Assembly (NCBI RefSeq): GCF_019021925.1
Contig: NZ_CP058990.1
Span: 1,046,001 to 1,110,000 of the forward strand
DNA: 64,000 bases
From: Cellulophaga sp. HaHaR_3_176
GTDB taxonomy: Bacteria; Bacteroidota; Bacteroidia; Flavobacteriales; Flavobacteriaceae
Direction of reading: 5' to 3'
The stretch's first letter is position 1. The number at the start of each line of letters is the position of its first letter. Positions 1 to 8,851 of the stretch are shown here, in pieces. The notes under the pieces are model-generated. The model was not told the DNA's origin and searched no databases. It saw only the letters and a list, made by a program, of their open reading frames with translations. Made by a program: the position numbers and the translations under genes.

Positions 1-171
1 ATTGCTTATTTTGTTTTTAACTTTCATTAGAACAGCCTTTAATTGTGCTTATTTTAAATCGTTGCAAACTTAACAATTACATTTTTCTTATTATAAATAT
101 TGCATATGTTTTTGCTTTTCATGCAGAAGTGTTTTTAAAACCAAAGAATGTTTATTCTCGTAAGTGTCTGT

Positions 172-1134
172 ATGAAAATAAAGATATATAAGTTGATTTT
201 TTTACTTGTGTTGCCTAATATTTTAATCTCTCAAAAAATAGATAATTTAACATCTTTTAGAGAAATAAAGAGTGATAGTTATTTTAGGTTTAGTTATGAG
301 AATGATTTTTTTTCAGCTACTGATCGAGATTATACACAAGGGTATAGTTTAGAATTTGTGAATTCTAAACTAGAAAAAAACCCTATAAACCATTTATTTT
401 TCAATCTTGACAAATCTAATTACAAGTATGGTATTTCGATTGAGCATATAGGATTTACACCTAATAATTATGTGAGTTCGGAAATCCAATTTGGAGATAG
501 GCCTTTTTCATCTGCAATTATGCTTAAAAGTTTTAATATAGCAATAGACAGTATTAGAAAAAGAAGAATAGCACAAACATTTAGTTTAGGTTTAATAGGT
601 CCAGGGGCTTTCGGTAAAGAAATGCAAGTTGAAATACACAAAGTAACAGGAAACAAAATACCAGGTGGTTGGGATAATCAAATTAAAAATGATTTAGTTA
701 TAAATTATAAGGTAGATTATGAAAAGCAATTAATAAGGTATACTGACTTATTTGCTTTACAAGCGAACTCAAGCATGCAATTAGGAACTTTGTTTTCAAA
801 TGCATCTGTAGGTTTTAACACTCAAATAGGTATCATAAACTCTCCATTTACTTTAAATAAACCAGAGAAAGCTTTTCGATTATATGCATATGCTCAGCCA
901 ATTGTTAAAGTTGTTGGTTACGATGCGACTTTACAAGGTGGTGTATTCAATAAAGAGAGTGTTTATAATATTAGCTCAGGTAGTATTGAGCGATTTACAG
1001 CCCAATTTAATTACGGTATAGTTATAAAAACAAAGACGCTGTATTTTGAATATTCAAAATCTTTTATTACTAAAGAATTTAATTCGGGTAATTCAGCTAA
1101 ATGGGGAGGGTTTAAAATAGGTTTTACACTTTAA
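172..1134 (+). CDS. LpxR-like lipid A deacylase family protein (DUF2219)
   Basis: Predicted outer-membrane beta-barrel of 320 residues with an N-terminal signal peptide (about residues 1-21, ending ILISQ). The family member LpxR removes the 3'-acyloxyacyl group of lipid A. Family marks seen here are the YENDFF segment near residues 43-47, followed by a DYTQGY segment, and a His near residue 156 in the context EIHKVTGN followed by PGGWDNQ, which matches the catalytic His...GW region. I chose the ATG at 172 rather than an upstream in-frame ATG at 148 because the signal peptide begins there. It is convergent with the PAS gene and stands alone. Known: DUF2219/LpxR fold. Inferred: activity on the host's own lipid A; many Bacteroidota members are uncharacterised. 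Confidence 0.72.
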   Translation: MKIKIYKLIFLLVLPNILISQKIDNLTSFREIKSDSYFRFSYENDFFSATDRDYTQGYSLEFVNSKLEKNPINHLFFNLDKSNYKYGISIEHIGFTPNNYVSSEIQFGDRPFSSAIMLKSFNIAIDSIRKRRIAQTFSLGLIGPGAFGKEMQVEIHKVTGNKIPGGWDNQIKNDLVINYKVDYEKQLIRYTDLFALQANSSMQLGTLFSNASVGFNTQIGIINSPFTLNKPEKAFRLYAYAQPIVKVVGYDATLQGGVFNKESVYNISSGSIERFTAQFNYGIVIKTKTLYFEYSKSFITKEFNSGNSAKWGGFKIGFTL

Positions 1135-1153
1135 TATTGGAATATTTAGGGTG

Positions 1154-1720
1154 TTATCCCACTTCTCTTTCTAATGCTAAAAAGTGTGTAGTCTCAGAGT
1201 TGTAAAGAGGTATAATTTTTATTTCACAACTGTAAGGAGTTTTATCTTTTTTGTAGTTGATAATTACATCTGTAAAAGAAATATTTTGGACTATTTTTTC
1301 TCGAATCCTTTTTTTTGTTTCTGCAGATGTGTTAGCACCTTGTAAAAAGGCAGGTGTTTTATTTATAGCATGTTTTTTAGTATAACCTGTCATATCAGAA
1401 AATCCATTATTTACCCAAACAATTTGTTTTTCTAGATTTGTAATAACAAGGGCATCAAAAGTCTGATCTTTAAAAATACTTTCGATATCATTTTGCCAAT
1501 TTAATTTTTTAGCAAGCGCAGAAAATTCTTTAATGTCATTTTCTTTTTTCAAACGTTCGGCCTCATTGTAAAAATTTTGACTGTAAATATCCCAACATAA
1601 AAGAGGCATTACTTTAGCATTAGATTCAGGTATATTTAATTCAATATCCTTTTTTTGCTCTTTACTTAAAGATGATAAGTAAAGGTCTAAACACATCATA
1701 TCTGCTAAATTATTTTTCAT
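1154..1720 (-). CDS. PAS (LOV-like) domain protein without the photoactive cysteine
   Basis: A 188-residue cytoplasmic protein with a roughly 80-residue helical N-terminus and one PAS domain (about residues 85-188). The segment around 120-128 reads NKTPAFLQG, aligning with the LOV signature GxNCRFLQG, but the flavin-adduct cysteine is replaced by proline (P123) and the preceding Asn by Thr. The surrounding NNGFSDMTGY and the downstream helix are typical of LOV/PAS sensors. There is no output domain, so it would act through protein-protein contact or simply as a ligand or redox sensor. It has no partner kinase next to it. A photolyase operon lies 2 kb away, but nothing ties the two together in the sequence. 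PAS assignment is firm; ligand and role are unknown. Confidence 0.75.
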   Translation of the reverse strand: MKNNLADMMCLDLYLSSLSKEQKKDIELNIPESNAKVMPLLCWDIYSQNFYNEAERLKKENDIKEFSALAKKLNWQNDIESIFKDQTFDALVITNLEKQIVWVNNGFSDMTGYTKKHAINKTPAFLQGANTSAETKKRIREKIVQNISFTDVIINYKKDKTPYSCEIKIIPLYNSETTHFLALEREVG

Positions 1721-1782
1721 AAATCTTATTTTATAGCCTAACTTATTTGTTTATATAACAAAGTTACTAGTTTTAAAATGCT

Positions 1783-2229
1783 TTAAAGATCCTTAGCATC
1801 ATTTATTTCAATCCAATAGCCTTCTGGGTCAGTTAAGTATATTTGTCGCACACCATCAGCTCTTAGTGTTATTCCACCTTTTTCTCCAGGCCAATCTTCA
1901 TAAGATATATTCTTATTATTTAAATTTTCAATAAAGGAATCTAGTTGATTTGTTGAAAGGCAAATATGACTAGATTTATGTTTTTTCATAACAACAGCAT
2001 CTTTGTAAATTAAATGTAGCTGAGTATTACCTTGAATAGAAAACCATCTAAAATTAGGATCTTTTGTGGGGTGTTCAATTTCTTGTAAACCAATAATATT
2101 TTTGTAAAATTCTCCAGTAGCTTTTAAATCATTTACAATCAGAGTAGCATGATCAATTGTAAAATTATATGATTGCCCTTTTGCAATGAAAAACGTTATA
2201 AAAGCGAGTATAAAGAGTGTTTTTTTCAT
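1783..2229 (-). CDS. secreted VOC (glyoxalase/bleomycin resistance) family protein
   Basis: A 148-residue protein with a signal peptide (about residues 1-18, ending FIAKGQS) followed by one complete vicinal-oxygen-chelate domain. Four candidate metal ligands are in the expected places: H27 in the first strand (DHATL), H72 (QLHLIY), H88 (SSHICL) and E141 (YWIEIND). The DPEGYWIE ending is the family's usual C-terminal strand. VOC proteins include glyoxalase I, dioxygenases and resistance proteins; a periplasmic form with all ligands intact suggests a metal-dependent lyase or isomerase, but the substrate cannot be read from the sequence. It is monocistronic, between the PAS and GNAT genes. Confidence 0.8.
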   Translation of the reverse strand: MKKTLFILAFITFFIAKGQSYNFTIDHATLIVNDLKATGEFYKNIIGLQEIEHPTKDPNFRWFSIQGNTQLHLIYKDAVVMKKHKSSHICLSTNQLDSFIENLNNKNISYEDWPGEKGGITLRADGVRQIYLTDPEGYWIEINDAKDL

Positions 2230-2296
2230 AATTATATTTTAACACAAGTTACTTAAAAAAGTACCGAATATTGTGTTTGTGTTTAAAGCGTATATA

Positions 2297-2704
2297 TTAT
2301 AAATCCATTTCAAGTATAATAAAATCGAAGCCATCCTTTGAATATGTTTTAGTAGTTTCTAATAAACCAAATTTTTTATAAAAAGCAATTTTAAGAATGC
2401 GGGCATTACACCATATTTTTTTTGTTTTTTCTTTTTTTGAATATTCTATTATGTGTTTTATTAATGAAGAAGCATGCCCTTTTCCTTGCTCAGAAACAGC
2501 TGTTGCAAGTTTCCTAAACTGAGCATTATTGTTTTCAAAAAATAAAGAAACAACAGAAACGATTACATCATTTTTTACAACAGCAAAATGCTCACCTTTA
2601 TTATCTTTTGGTAATTTAATAGCTTCTAAAGGTAAATTAGGATACATTACGGTATGCCTTAAATGATATGTTTCTTCTGTGGTTATTTTTTTAATTTCTA
2701 TCAT
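2297..2704 (-). CDS. GNAT family N-acetyltransferase
   Basis: A 135-residue single-domain GNAT protein. The acetyl-CoA pyrophosphate loop is visible as EQGKGHASS (about residues 72-80, pattern Q-x-x-G-x-A), preceded by the strand AQFRKLATA and followed by a helix and the C-terminal GLLETTKTY segment. Its start lies 2 bp after the stop of the upstream TIM-barrel gene, so the two are co-transcribed. The acceptor substrate is unknown; single-domain GNATs of this size acetylate small amines or protein N-termini. Family assignment is secure, function is not. Confidence 0.8.
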   Translation of the reverse strand: MIEIKKITTEETYHLRHTVMYPNLPLEAIKLPKDNKGEHFAVVKNDVIVSVVSLFFENNNAQFRKLATAVSEQGKGHASSLIKHIIEYSKKEKTKKIWCNARILKIAFYKKFGLLETTKTYSKDGFDFIILEMDL

Positions 2705-2706
2705 TA

Positions 2707-3366
2707 TTATTCATCTCGATACTTTTTCATAATTTCTTTAAATAAATCGCCTGTAGAAGGTGGTGTAAATGATATAGCATTAGCACCTGCTTCAATAGCT
2801 TCTAGTATAGAAGCGTCAGATTTTCCACCTGTTGCTAATATGGCAACATTAGGGTCTATATCTTTTATTTTTTTTATGATATCAGCTGTTTTTGCAGCAC
2901 CAGAAACGTTAAATATATCGACACCTGCCGCTATTCTACCTTTTATATCATCGTGTTCAGATACGATAGTTATGGTAATAGGAATGTCTATTTTCTCTTT
3001 TAATTCAGATATTAACTTATTTGGTGTTGGTTTATTTAAAACTACACCCATTGCACCTTGAAACTCAGCATGTATTGCCAATTCTATTGATCTTGCTCCG
3101 GTTGTTAAACCACCACCTACACCGCAAAAAATGGGCTTATCAGCAGCAAGAATTAATGCATTTGATATTACAGGTTGTGGTGTAAATGGGTAAACAGCTA
3201 TAATAGCATTTGCATTTGTATTTCTGATTATAGCAACGTCAGTACTAAATACAAAAGATTTTAATAGTTGTCCGAAAACCCTAATACCTGAGCATTCATT
3301 AATGATTTCAGGAACGGTTACAATATTATTTCTAAGACGACTGCCGAATGAGGGTATATTATCCAT
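2707..3366 (-). CDS. conserved TIM-barrel protein of unknown function
   Basis: A 219-residue soluble protein with the look of a complete (beta/alpha)8 barrel. Glycine-rich loops FCGVGGGLTTG (about 75-85) and ILATGGKSD (about 171-179), and the run GANAISFTPPS near the end, resemble the phosphate- or flavin-binding loops of nitronate monooxygenase and IMP-dehydrogenase-type barrels. The substring YPFTPQP and the twin VSEHDD and GGLTTG motifs look strongly conserved and are probably active-site loops. Proteins of this kind are often labelled only 'hydrolase'; I do not recognise a demonstrated activity. It is translationally coupled to the downstream GNAT gene. Confidence 0.65.
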   Translation of the reverse strand: MDNIPSFGSRLRNNIVTVPEIINECSGIRVFGQLLKSFVFSTDVAIIRNTNANAIIAVYPFTPQPVISNALILAADKPIFCGVGGGLTTGARSIELAIHAEFQGAMGVVLNKPTPNKLISELKEKIDIPITITIVSEHDDIKGRIAAGVDIFNVSGAAKTADIIKKIKDIDPNVAILATGGKSDASILEAIEAGANAISFTPPSTGDLFKEIMKKYRDE

Positions 3367-3450
3367 TTTTAAAATAAAAAATACCTTTTAGATAAAGTAT
3401 TTATAAAATAAAGATATGTTTTTTAGCGTTCAGTAAATCAATTTTTATAA

Positions 3451-4758
3451 TTATTCTAAAGCTTTTTTATAAGTAGATAAACAGCGCTCTCTGGCTAGTT
3501 TATGATCTACCATTTTTTCAGGATAGGTGAGTTCTTGTAGGTCAGGAACCCATTTATTGATGTACTCTTTTTGTTTATCAAACTTATCAACTTGAGTCAT
3601 CGGATTAAAGATTCTGAAATACGGAGCAGCATCAACGCCCGAACCAGCAGCCCATTGCCAGTTACCAACATTAGCGCTAAGATCAAAATCAAGTAATTTT
3701 TCAGCAAAATAAGCTTCACCCCAACGCCAATCAATTAATAAGTGTTTACATAAAAAACTAGCTACAAGCATGCGTACCCGATTGTGCATATAACCAGTCG
3801 TGTTTAGTTCTCTCATACCTGCATCAACAAGTGCATAACCCGTCTGCCCGTTTTTCCATTTTTCAAATTCATCTTCATTATTGCGCCATGTAATTCTATC
3901 ATATTTTGGCCTAAATGCTTCATGTGTGGTATGTGGAAAATGATACATAATTTGCATGAAGAATTCTCGCCATATCAATTCACTCCAAAAAACTTCATTC
4001 TTTTCGTTTATAGCCTTTTTCATCATTTTACGAATTGATACCACTCCGAAACGTAAATAAGGGCCTAATCGCGATGTACCGTCTAAAGCAGGATAGTTTC
4101 TGGTGTCTTCATAATTTTCAATTAAATCAGGAGTTACTGTGTATTCAGGTACTGTAATTGAAGATTTTTTAAAACCTATGTCAGATAACGATAGGTTGGG
4201 TAACCGAGAATGTTCTATTGTATTATCTAAATATTGTGAGGTGTAGTGTATTTTTAAATCTGTTGATGGTTTAAAAATAGATTTCCATTTATTTTTAAAA
4301 GGAGTGTAAACAACGTATGGGTCTCCATCATCTTTCAAAACATCATTTTTTTCAAAAATCACCTGATCTTTAAAGGTGTTGAATTTTATATTCTTTTTTT
4401 CTAATAGTTTTTTTATGTCTTCATCCCTTTTTTTTGCATAAGGTTCATAATCTGTATTCGTATAAACTTCTTGAATACTATAAGACTCTGAAAGCTCGTT
4501 AAATACTTTTTCGGGAGTACTGTAATAAATACCGATAGAACTATTCACTTTTGTTTGAAGTTCTTCTCTCATGTTCTGAAGTGTTTCAAAAATAAAAGAA
4601 ACTCTAGCATCATCTTGCGGTAATTTTTCTAATATTTCTTTATCAAAAATGAAAATAGGTAAAACGGGAAACTCTCCTTTTAATGAAGCTAAAAAACCTA
4701 CATTGTCATCTAATCGAAGGTCACGTCGAAACCAAAAAATAGAAACTTTTTTATTCAT
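3451..4758 (-). CDS. phrB: deoxyribodipyrimidine photolyase (CPD photolyase, class I)
   Basis: A 435-residue flavoprotein that repairs UV-induced cyclobutane pyrimidine dimers using blue light. The N-terminal alpha/beta antenna domain starts WFRRDLRLDDN (about residues 9-19). The C-terminal FAD domain shows the usual blocks: GTSRLGPYLRFG, WREFFMQIM, TGYMHNRVRML, and the NVGNWQWAAGSG/AAPYFRIFNP region that binds FAD and the dimer and holds tryptophans of the electron-transfer chain. Length fits class I photolyases (about 430-480). It is the last gene of an SRPBCC-SDR-photolyase operon with gaps of 1 and 12 bp. A cryptochrome role cannot be excluded. Confidence 0.92.
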   Translation of the reverse strand: MNKKVSIFWFRRDLRLDDNVGFLASLKGEFPVLPIFIFDKEILEKLPQDDARVSFIFETLQNMREELQTKVNSSIGIYYSTPEKVFNELSESYSIQEVYTNTDYEPYAKKRDEDIKKLLEKKNIKFNTFKDQVIFEKNDVLKDDGDPYVVYTPFKNKWKSIFKPSTDLKIHYTSQYLDNTIEHSRLPNLSLSDIGFKKSSITVPEYTVTPDLIENYEDTRNYPALDGTSRLGPYLRFGVVSIRKMMKKAINEKNEVFWSELIWREFFMQIMYHFPHTTHEAFRPKYDRITWRNNEDEFEKWKNGQTGYALVDAGMRELNTTGYMHNRVRMLVASFLCKHLLIDWRWGEAYFAEKLLDFDLSANVGNWQWAAGSGVDAAPYFRIFNPMTQVDKFDKQKEYINKWVPDLQELTYPEKMVDHKLARERCLSTYKKALE

Positions 4759-4770
4759 ATAAATAATGTA

Positions 4771-5463
4771 CTAATTAATGTTTAAAGATGATAAACCACC
4801 GTCGACTCCTAAAATTTGTCCAGTCATCCAACTACTTTTATCACTTAATAAAAATAAAGAAACATCAGCAATATCTTCAGGTTTACCAACTCTTTTTAGA
4901 GGATGCCTTTGAGACATTATTTCAACTTTCTTATCCGTATTTAAGAGTCTTTTAGCTAAAGGTGTATCAATTAAAGAAGGGGCAACTACATTAATTCTAA
5001 TTTTAGGAGCATACTCTGCAGCCATAGATTTTGCAAAGCCCTCAATAGCTCCTTTTGCAGCGGCAACGCTTGAATGAAAAGGCATTCCTGTACCTACAGC
5101 AACTGTGCTAAAAAACACCATACTTGAATTAACACTCATTTTACTAATTATATTTTTAACAATTTTAACTAAGCTAAAAAAGTTCAACTCCATGTCTTCA
5201 TAAAAAGTATCTAAACTCATCATTTTAAAGGGTTTTAAATTGATGCTACCAGGGCAGTATACAAAACCATGCAATTCATCAGGCAATACAGAAGTATCTA
5301 ATTCATCATTCAAAACATCAAAAGGAATATGAGTAACATTCAAATTCTGAATTTCTTCTTTAGTTCTAGATGCTATGTATACATTATGTTCTTTTTGTAA
5401 TTCACTAGCTATTGAAAAACCGATTCCGTGTGAACCACCTATTAATAATATATTTTTTTTCAT
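4771..5463 (-). CDS. SDR-like Rossmann protein lacking the catalytic tyrosine
   Basis: A 230-residue short-chain dehydrogenase fold. The nucleotide-binding loop GGSHGIG (residues 9-15) is intact, and the C-terminal RINVVAPS and MTGQILGVDGG blocks are normal. The catalytic Ser (S119) and Lys (K137, in AAAKGA) are in place, but the residue four before the Lys, where SDRs have Tyr, is Val (V133, context HSSVAAAK). The DNA supports this codon by codon. Classical SDR chemistry is therefore doubtful; it may be a binding protein or use another acid. It lies between an SRPBCC gene (1 bp) and photolyase (12 bp), so a role connected with the repair operon is inferred. Confidence 0.8.
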   Translation of the reverse strand: MKKNILLIGGSHGIGFSIASELQKEHNVYIASRTKEEIQNLNVTHIPFDVLNDELDTSVLPDELHGFVYCPGSINLKPFKMMSLDTFYEDMELNFFSLVKIVKNIISKMSVNSSMVFFSTVAVGTGMPFHSSVAAAKGAIEGFAKSMAAEYAPKIRINVVAPSLIDTPLAKRLLNTDKKVEIMSQRHPLKRVGKPEDIADVSLFLLSDKSSWMTGQILGVDGGLSSLNIN

Positions 5464-5464
5464 G

Positions 5465-5962
5465 TTATATTTTTTTTAATTCTAGCTCATTTTGTATACC
5501 AGGTACTTTTCCGAAAAGTTTGATTAACTTTTCTTCTCTATATTTAAAAATAGTTTTTAATTGTTTTTTGATAAACAATGAGTTAGCTAATTGGCCTAAA
5601 ATACCAAAAGGAACTTTGTAATCAATTATATCTTCCATTTCAACACCGTTGGGAGTGGTTTTTAAAAAATGTTTATGATGCCATAATTGATAAGGACCAA
5701 ACCTTTGCTCATCTACAAAATAGAAACCTTCATTAACATTTGTAATTTCAGTAACCCATCGTGTTTTATAGCCAGGAAAAGGTGAAACTGTATATTGTAT
5801 TATTTGTCCAGAAAACATTTTTCTGTCAGCACCAGATAATACTTCAAAACCCATAGATGAAGGAGTAATTATTTTTAAATTACTAGGGTTTGATAGAAAA
5901 TCCCATGCCTCTTGTTGTGTTATTGGTAATGTTTGTTTAGATTTTAACTGAAACAACTTCAT
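5465..5962 (-). CDS. SRPBCC (START-like ligand-binding) family protein
   Basis: A 165-residue START/Bet-v1-like fold that would enclose a hydrophobic ligand. It starts with the usual QTLPITQQEAWDFLSNPSNL segment (helix-grip motif), followed by strands including TRWVTEITNV and a C-terminal helix (FGILGQLANSLFIKKQLKTI). Members of this family next to photolyases and SDRs in Bacteroidota are annotated only as SRPBCC. It is the first gene of the photolyase operon, 1 bp from the SDR gene. Its ligand and its connection with DNA repair are unknown. Confidence 0.75.
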   Translation of the reverse strand: MKLFQLKSKQTLPITQQEAWDFLSNPSNLKIITPSSMGFEVLSGADRKMFSGQIIQYTVSPFPGYKTRWVTEITNVNEGFYFVDEQRFGPYQLWHHKHFLKTTPNGVEMEDIIDYKVPFGILGQLANSLFIKKQLKTIFKYREEKLIKLFGKVPGIQNELELKKI

Positions 5963-6154
5963 ATTAGAAATTTATTTTTGGAAAAAGAATAAACAAAAAT
6001 ACATATTTTGTTTAACATAAATATATAAAGTATAAACAAAAAGGATTTAATTAGCCTAGATGTTAAAGTGAATTGCTGATTCTTATACATAAAATAGACA
6101 GAATAGTTAGTTTTTTTTAAGGTTTCGTTAACAAATGAAGGTTGCCTTTATTGG

Positions 6155-6162
6155 TAGCTTTG
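6155..6162 (+). promoter_or_regulatory. candidate -7 promoter box for the DUF2911 gene
   Basis: TAGCTTTG matches the Bacteroidota -7 consensus TAnnTTTG exactly and ends 24 bp before the ATG at 6187. No TTG stands at the ideal -33 spacing. The box lies downstream of an alternative in-frame ATG at 6142, which supports the start at 6187. Confidence 0.4.
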
Positions 6163-6186
6163 TTAAAAATAAATGACTTATATATT

Positions 6187-7032
6187 ATGAAAAAAACAGC
6201 TATTTTATTATTGTTAGCTTTTACGAGTTTAGCTGCAAAAGCTCAAATTACCACACCACAACCTAGCCCTTTATCGACAGTTAAACAAGTTGTTGGTTTG
6301 ACTGATGTTACTTTAGAGTACTCTAGACCGGCAATGAAAGGAAGGATTATTTTTGGAGATTTAGTGCCTTTTGAAAAATTATGGAGAACAGGTGCTAATA
6401 ATAATTCAATTGTTACTTTTAGTACAGATGTAAGTGTAGCAGGTAAAGCACTTAAAGCAGGCACTTACGCAATATTTACAATACCAGGAGAAACTATTTG
6501 GGAAGTTAATTTTTATACTGACACAAATAACTGGGGAACTCCTAAAAGTTGGGATGCAAGTAAAGTTGCTGCAACTATTAAAATAAATGCATCAAGCATT
6601 TCTGAGAAAGTAGAATCATTTACAATTGAAATTAGTGACTTGACAAACAATGGAGCAAACCTTTCTATTTTATGGGATAAGACGAAAGTTGTAATACCTT
6701 TTACCGTACCTACGGATACAACTGTTATAGCATCTATCGATAAAACTATGGCTGGGCCTGGATCTAATGATTATTATGCATCAGCAGTTTATTATTTAAA
6801 TTCTGATAGAGATATTAATAAAGCAAAAGAATGGATTGATAAGGCTATTTCAATGGCTGAAACTCCTGCTTTTTGGCAGTTAAGACAACAATCTTTGATT
6901 TACGCTAAGGCTGGTGATAAAAAAGGAGCTATCGCAGTAGCTAAAAAATCTTTAGCAGCTTCAGAAGCAGCTGGTAATGCAGATTATGTTAAAATGAATA
7001 AAGATTCATTAGCAGAGTGGGGAGCTAAATAA
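6187..7032 (+). CDS. periplasmic DUF2911 domain protein with C-terminal TPR-like helices
   Basis: A 281-residue exported protein; the signal peptide is residues 1-18 (LLLAFTSLAAKAQ). The DUF2911 domain occupies roughly residues 20-180, with the family's PSPLSTVKQ, VTLEYSRPAMKGR, LWRTGANN and AGTYAIFTIPG blocks. A helical stretch follows (about 195-280) with a WIDKAISMAE and GDKKGAIAVAKKSL pattern typical of one or two tetratricopeptide repeats. The function of DUF2911 is not established. The ATG at 6187 is preferred over 6142 because it opens a standard signal peptide. It is monocistronic, ending at a strong terminator shared with the convergent symporter gene. Confidence 0.8.
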   Translation: MKKTAILLLLAFTSLAAKAQITTPQPSPLSTVKQVVGLTDVTLEYSRPAMKGRIIFGDLVPFEKLWRTGANNNSIVTFSTDVSVAGKALKAGTYAIFTIPGETIWEVNFYTDTNNWGTPKSWDASKVAATIKINASSISEKVESFTIEISDLTNNGANLSILWDKTKVVIPFTVPTDTTVIASIDKTMAGPGSNDYYASAVYYLNSDRDINKAKEWIDKAISMAETPAFWQLRQQSLIYAKAGDKKGAIAVAKKSLAASEAAGNADYVKMNKDSLAEWGAK

Positions 7033-7051
7033 TTTAGCTTTCATACTACAT

Positions 7052-7090
7052 AAAAAGCCTCATAAAGTAAAACACTTTATGAGGCTTTTT
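7052..7090. terminator. bidirectional intrinsic terminator
   Basis: A perfect 17-bp inverted repeat (AAAAAGCCTCATAAAGT with its complement) around a 5-base loop lies between the convergent DUF2911 and symporter genes. A-tract on one side and T-tract on the other make it work in both directions. Confidence 0.9.
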
Positions 7091-7107
7091 TATTCACCGT
7101 ATTATTT

Positions 7108-8850
7108 TTATTTATCTCCTAAATTTTTAGTTTTCAAAATATTATCAAACAATTGAAAGAAGCAGGATATAAAAATAGCTAATAGGCAACCAATTAAATT
7201 TAATAATAAATAACTCATTTTTTCATGTCCAGATGGGTATATAAATATGAAAGAATAATAGATTACAATAACTAGAATCTGAGTTAAAATAGCGCCTAAA
7301 AACACAGCATTACTTTTTACAAATTTAAAGAAGAATGCTAATAAAAATATACCTAATACATTACCATAAAAAATTGATCCAATTATATTTACAAGTTGTA
7401 TTAAATTATCGACAAGTGTAGCGGCACAAGCTATTAGTATAGCAATTACACCCCAAACCATTGTAAACCATTTAGAAATAGATACGTAATACTCTTGTGA
7501 TTTTTTAGATTCTGGATCGGTATGTCTTTTATAAAGGTCTAATGATGTAATGGTTCCTAATGCATTTAATTCAGAAGCTGTTGATGACATTGCAGCAGAA
7601 AGTATTACAGCTAAAAGTAAGCCAATAAGTCCTTTAGGTAAGTAGTTTAATATAAAGTGGATAAAAACATAATCTTTATCATTAGTTTCTGCACCAGAAT
7701 CGGCTTGCTTAATTACAGCCCTTGCAGCTTCTCTATTTTGTTTATCTTTTTCATTAATATGAATAATGTTTTGTTTGGCTTCAATAGTGGCGTCATATTC
7801 TTTAATATCTAAAGCCATCGAAAACTTATCTTGTGCAATCTTTTTTTCTATTGCTAACTCTTCATGAGCTTCTTGCAGTAATCTATAATCATCTGCATAT
7901 TTTGATTCTAAAACGGTAGCTGTTGCGGCAGGGTTAAAGTTTAAAGGAGAAGGATTGTACTGATAAAATACAAATACTAAAACACCAACTAAAAGAATAA
8001 AAAACTGCATAGGTATTTTAAAAATACCATTGAAAATTAACCCTAGTTGACTTTCTCTAACTGATTTACCAGATAAATATCTTTGAACTTGACTTTGATC
8101 TGTACCAAAGTAAGCCAAGAAAAGAAAAAAGCCCCCTGTAATACCATTCCAAAATGTATATCTCGTAGAGGTGTTAAAACTAAAATCTAATACATCTAGT
8201 TTACCACTGGCTCCAGCAACTTTTAATGCTTTACTAAAATTCATATCTGCTGGTAAATAACCTAGTATAAAGAAAAAGGCTATAAACATACCCAGCATAA
8301 TAATAAACATCTGTTGCTTTTGTGTAACATTTACAGCTTTAGTACCTCCTGAAACGGTATATATTGTTACGATTGTACCAATAATTACGTTTAGTGTTTT
8401 CAAATCCCAACCTAAAACAGCAGATAAAATTATAGAAGGAGCAAATATGGTAATACCAGCAGCTAAACCTCTTTGAATTAAGAATAAGAGCGCAGCAAGA
8501 GTTCGTGTTTTAACATCAAACCGAGCCTCTAAGAATTCGTAAGCAGTATATACTTTTAATTTATGATATAGTGGTACAAATACAATACATATAACAACCA
8601 TGGCTAATGGTAGGCCAAAATAGAATTGAACAAACCCCATTCCGTCATGAAATGCTTGACCAGGAGTAGATAAAAATGTAATAGCACTGGCTTGAGTTGC
8701 CATTACAGAAAGCCCAACTGTTGTCCAATTGGCTTCTTTACCGCCTAATACATAATCATTAACATTTTTACTTCCTTTAGTTTTCCAAACACCATAACCT
8801 ACAATAAATGCAAGTGTACCAACCAATATAATCCAATCAATTAACTCCAT
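7108..8850 (-). CDS. sodium:solute symporter (SSS family)
   Basis: A 580-residue inner-membrane transporter of the SSS family with about 13-14 membrane helices. It starts with the helix LIDWIILVGTLAFIVGYGVW, followed by the loop NDYVLGGKEANW and SVMATQASAITFLSTPGQAF typical of SSS helices 1-2. A Na+-site-like AVILSAAMSSTASELNALGT segment lies near residues 410-430. A charged helical insert around residues 315-375 (rich in E, K, D) sits in a cytoplasmic or periplasmic loop and is not part of the core fold. It is the last gene of an operon after a PIG-L deacetylase and a 33-residue membrane peptide, so its substrate may be a product of that deacetylase. The substrate is not readable from sequence. 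Confidence 0.88.
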   Translation of the reverse strand: MELIDWIILVGTLAFIVGYGVWKTKGSKNVNDYVLGGKEANWTTVGLSVMATQASAITFLSTPGQAFHDGMGFVQFYFGLPLAMVVICIVFVPLYHKLKVYTAYEFLEARFDVKTRTLAALLFLIQRGLAAGITIFAPSIILSAVLGWDLKTLNVIIGTIVTIYTVSGGTKAVNVTQKQQMFIIMLGMFIAFFFILGYLPADMNFSKALKVAGASGKLDVLDFSFNTSTRYTFWNGITGGFFLFLAYFGTDQSQVQRYLSGKSVRESQLGLIFNGIFKIPMQFFILLVGVLVFVFYQYNPSPLNFNPAATATVLESKYADDYRLLQEAHEELAIEKKIAQDKFSMALDIKEYDATIEAKQNIIHINEKDKQNREAARAVIKQADSGAETNDKDYVFIHFILNYLPKGLIGLLLAVILSAAMSSTASELNALGTITSLDLYKRHTDPESKKSQEYYVSISKWFTMVWGVIAILIACAATLVDNLIQLVNIIGSIFYGNVLGIFLLAFFFKFVKSNAVFLGAILTQILVIVIYYSFIFIYPSGHEKMSYLLLNLIGCLLAIFISCFFQLFDNILKTKNLGDK

Positions 8851-8851
8851 G

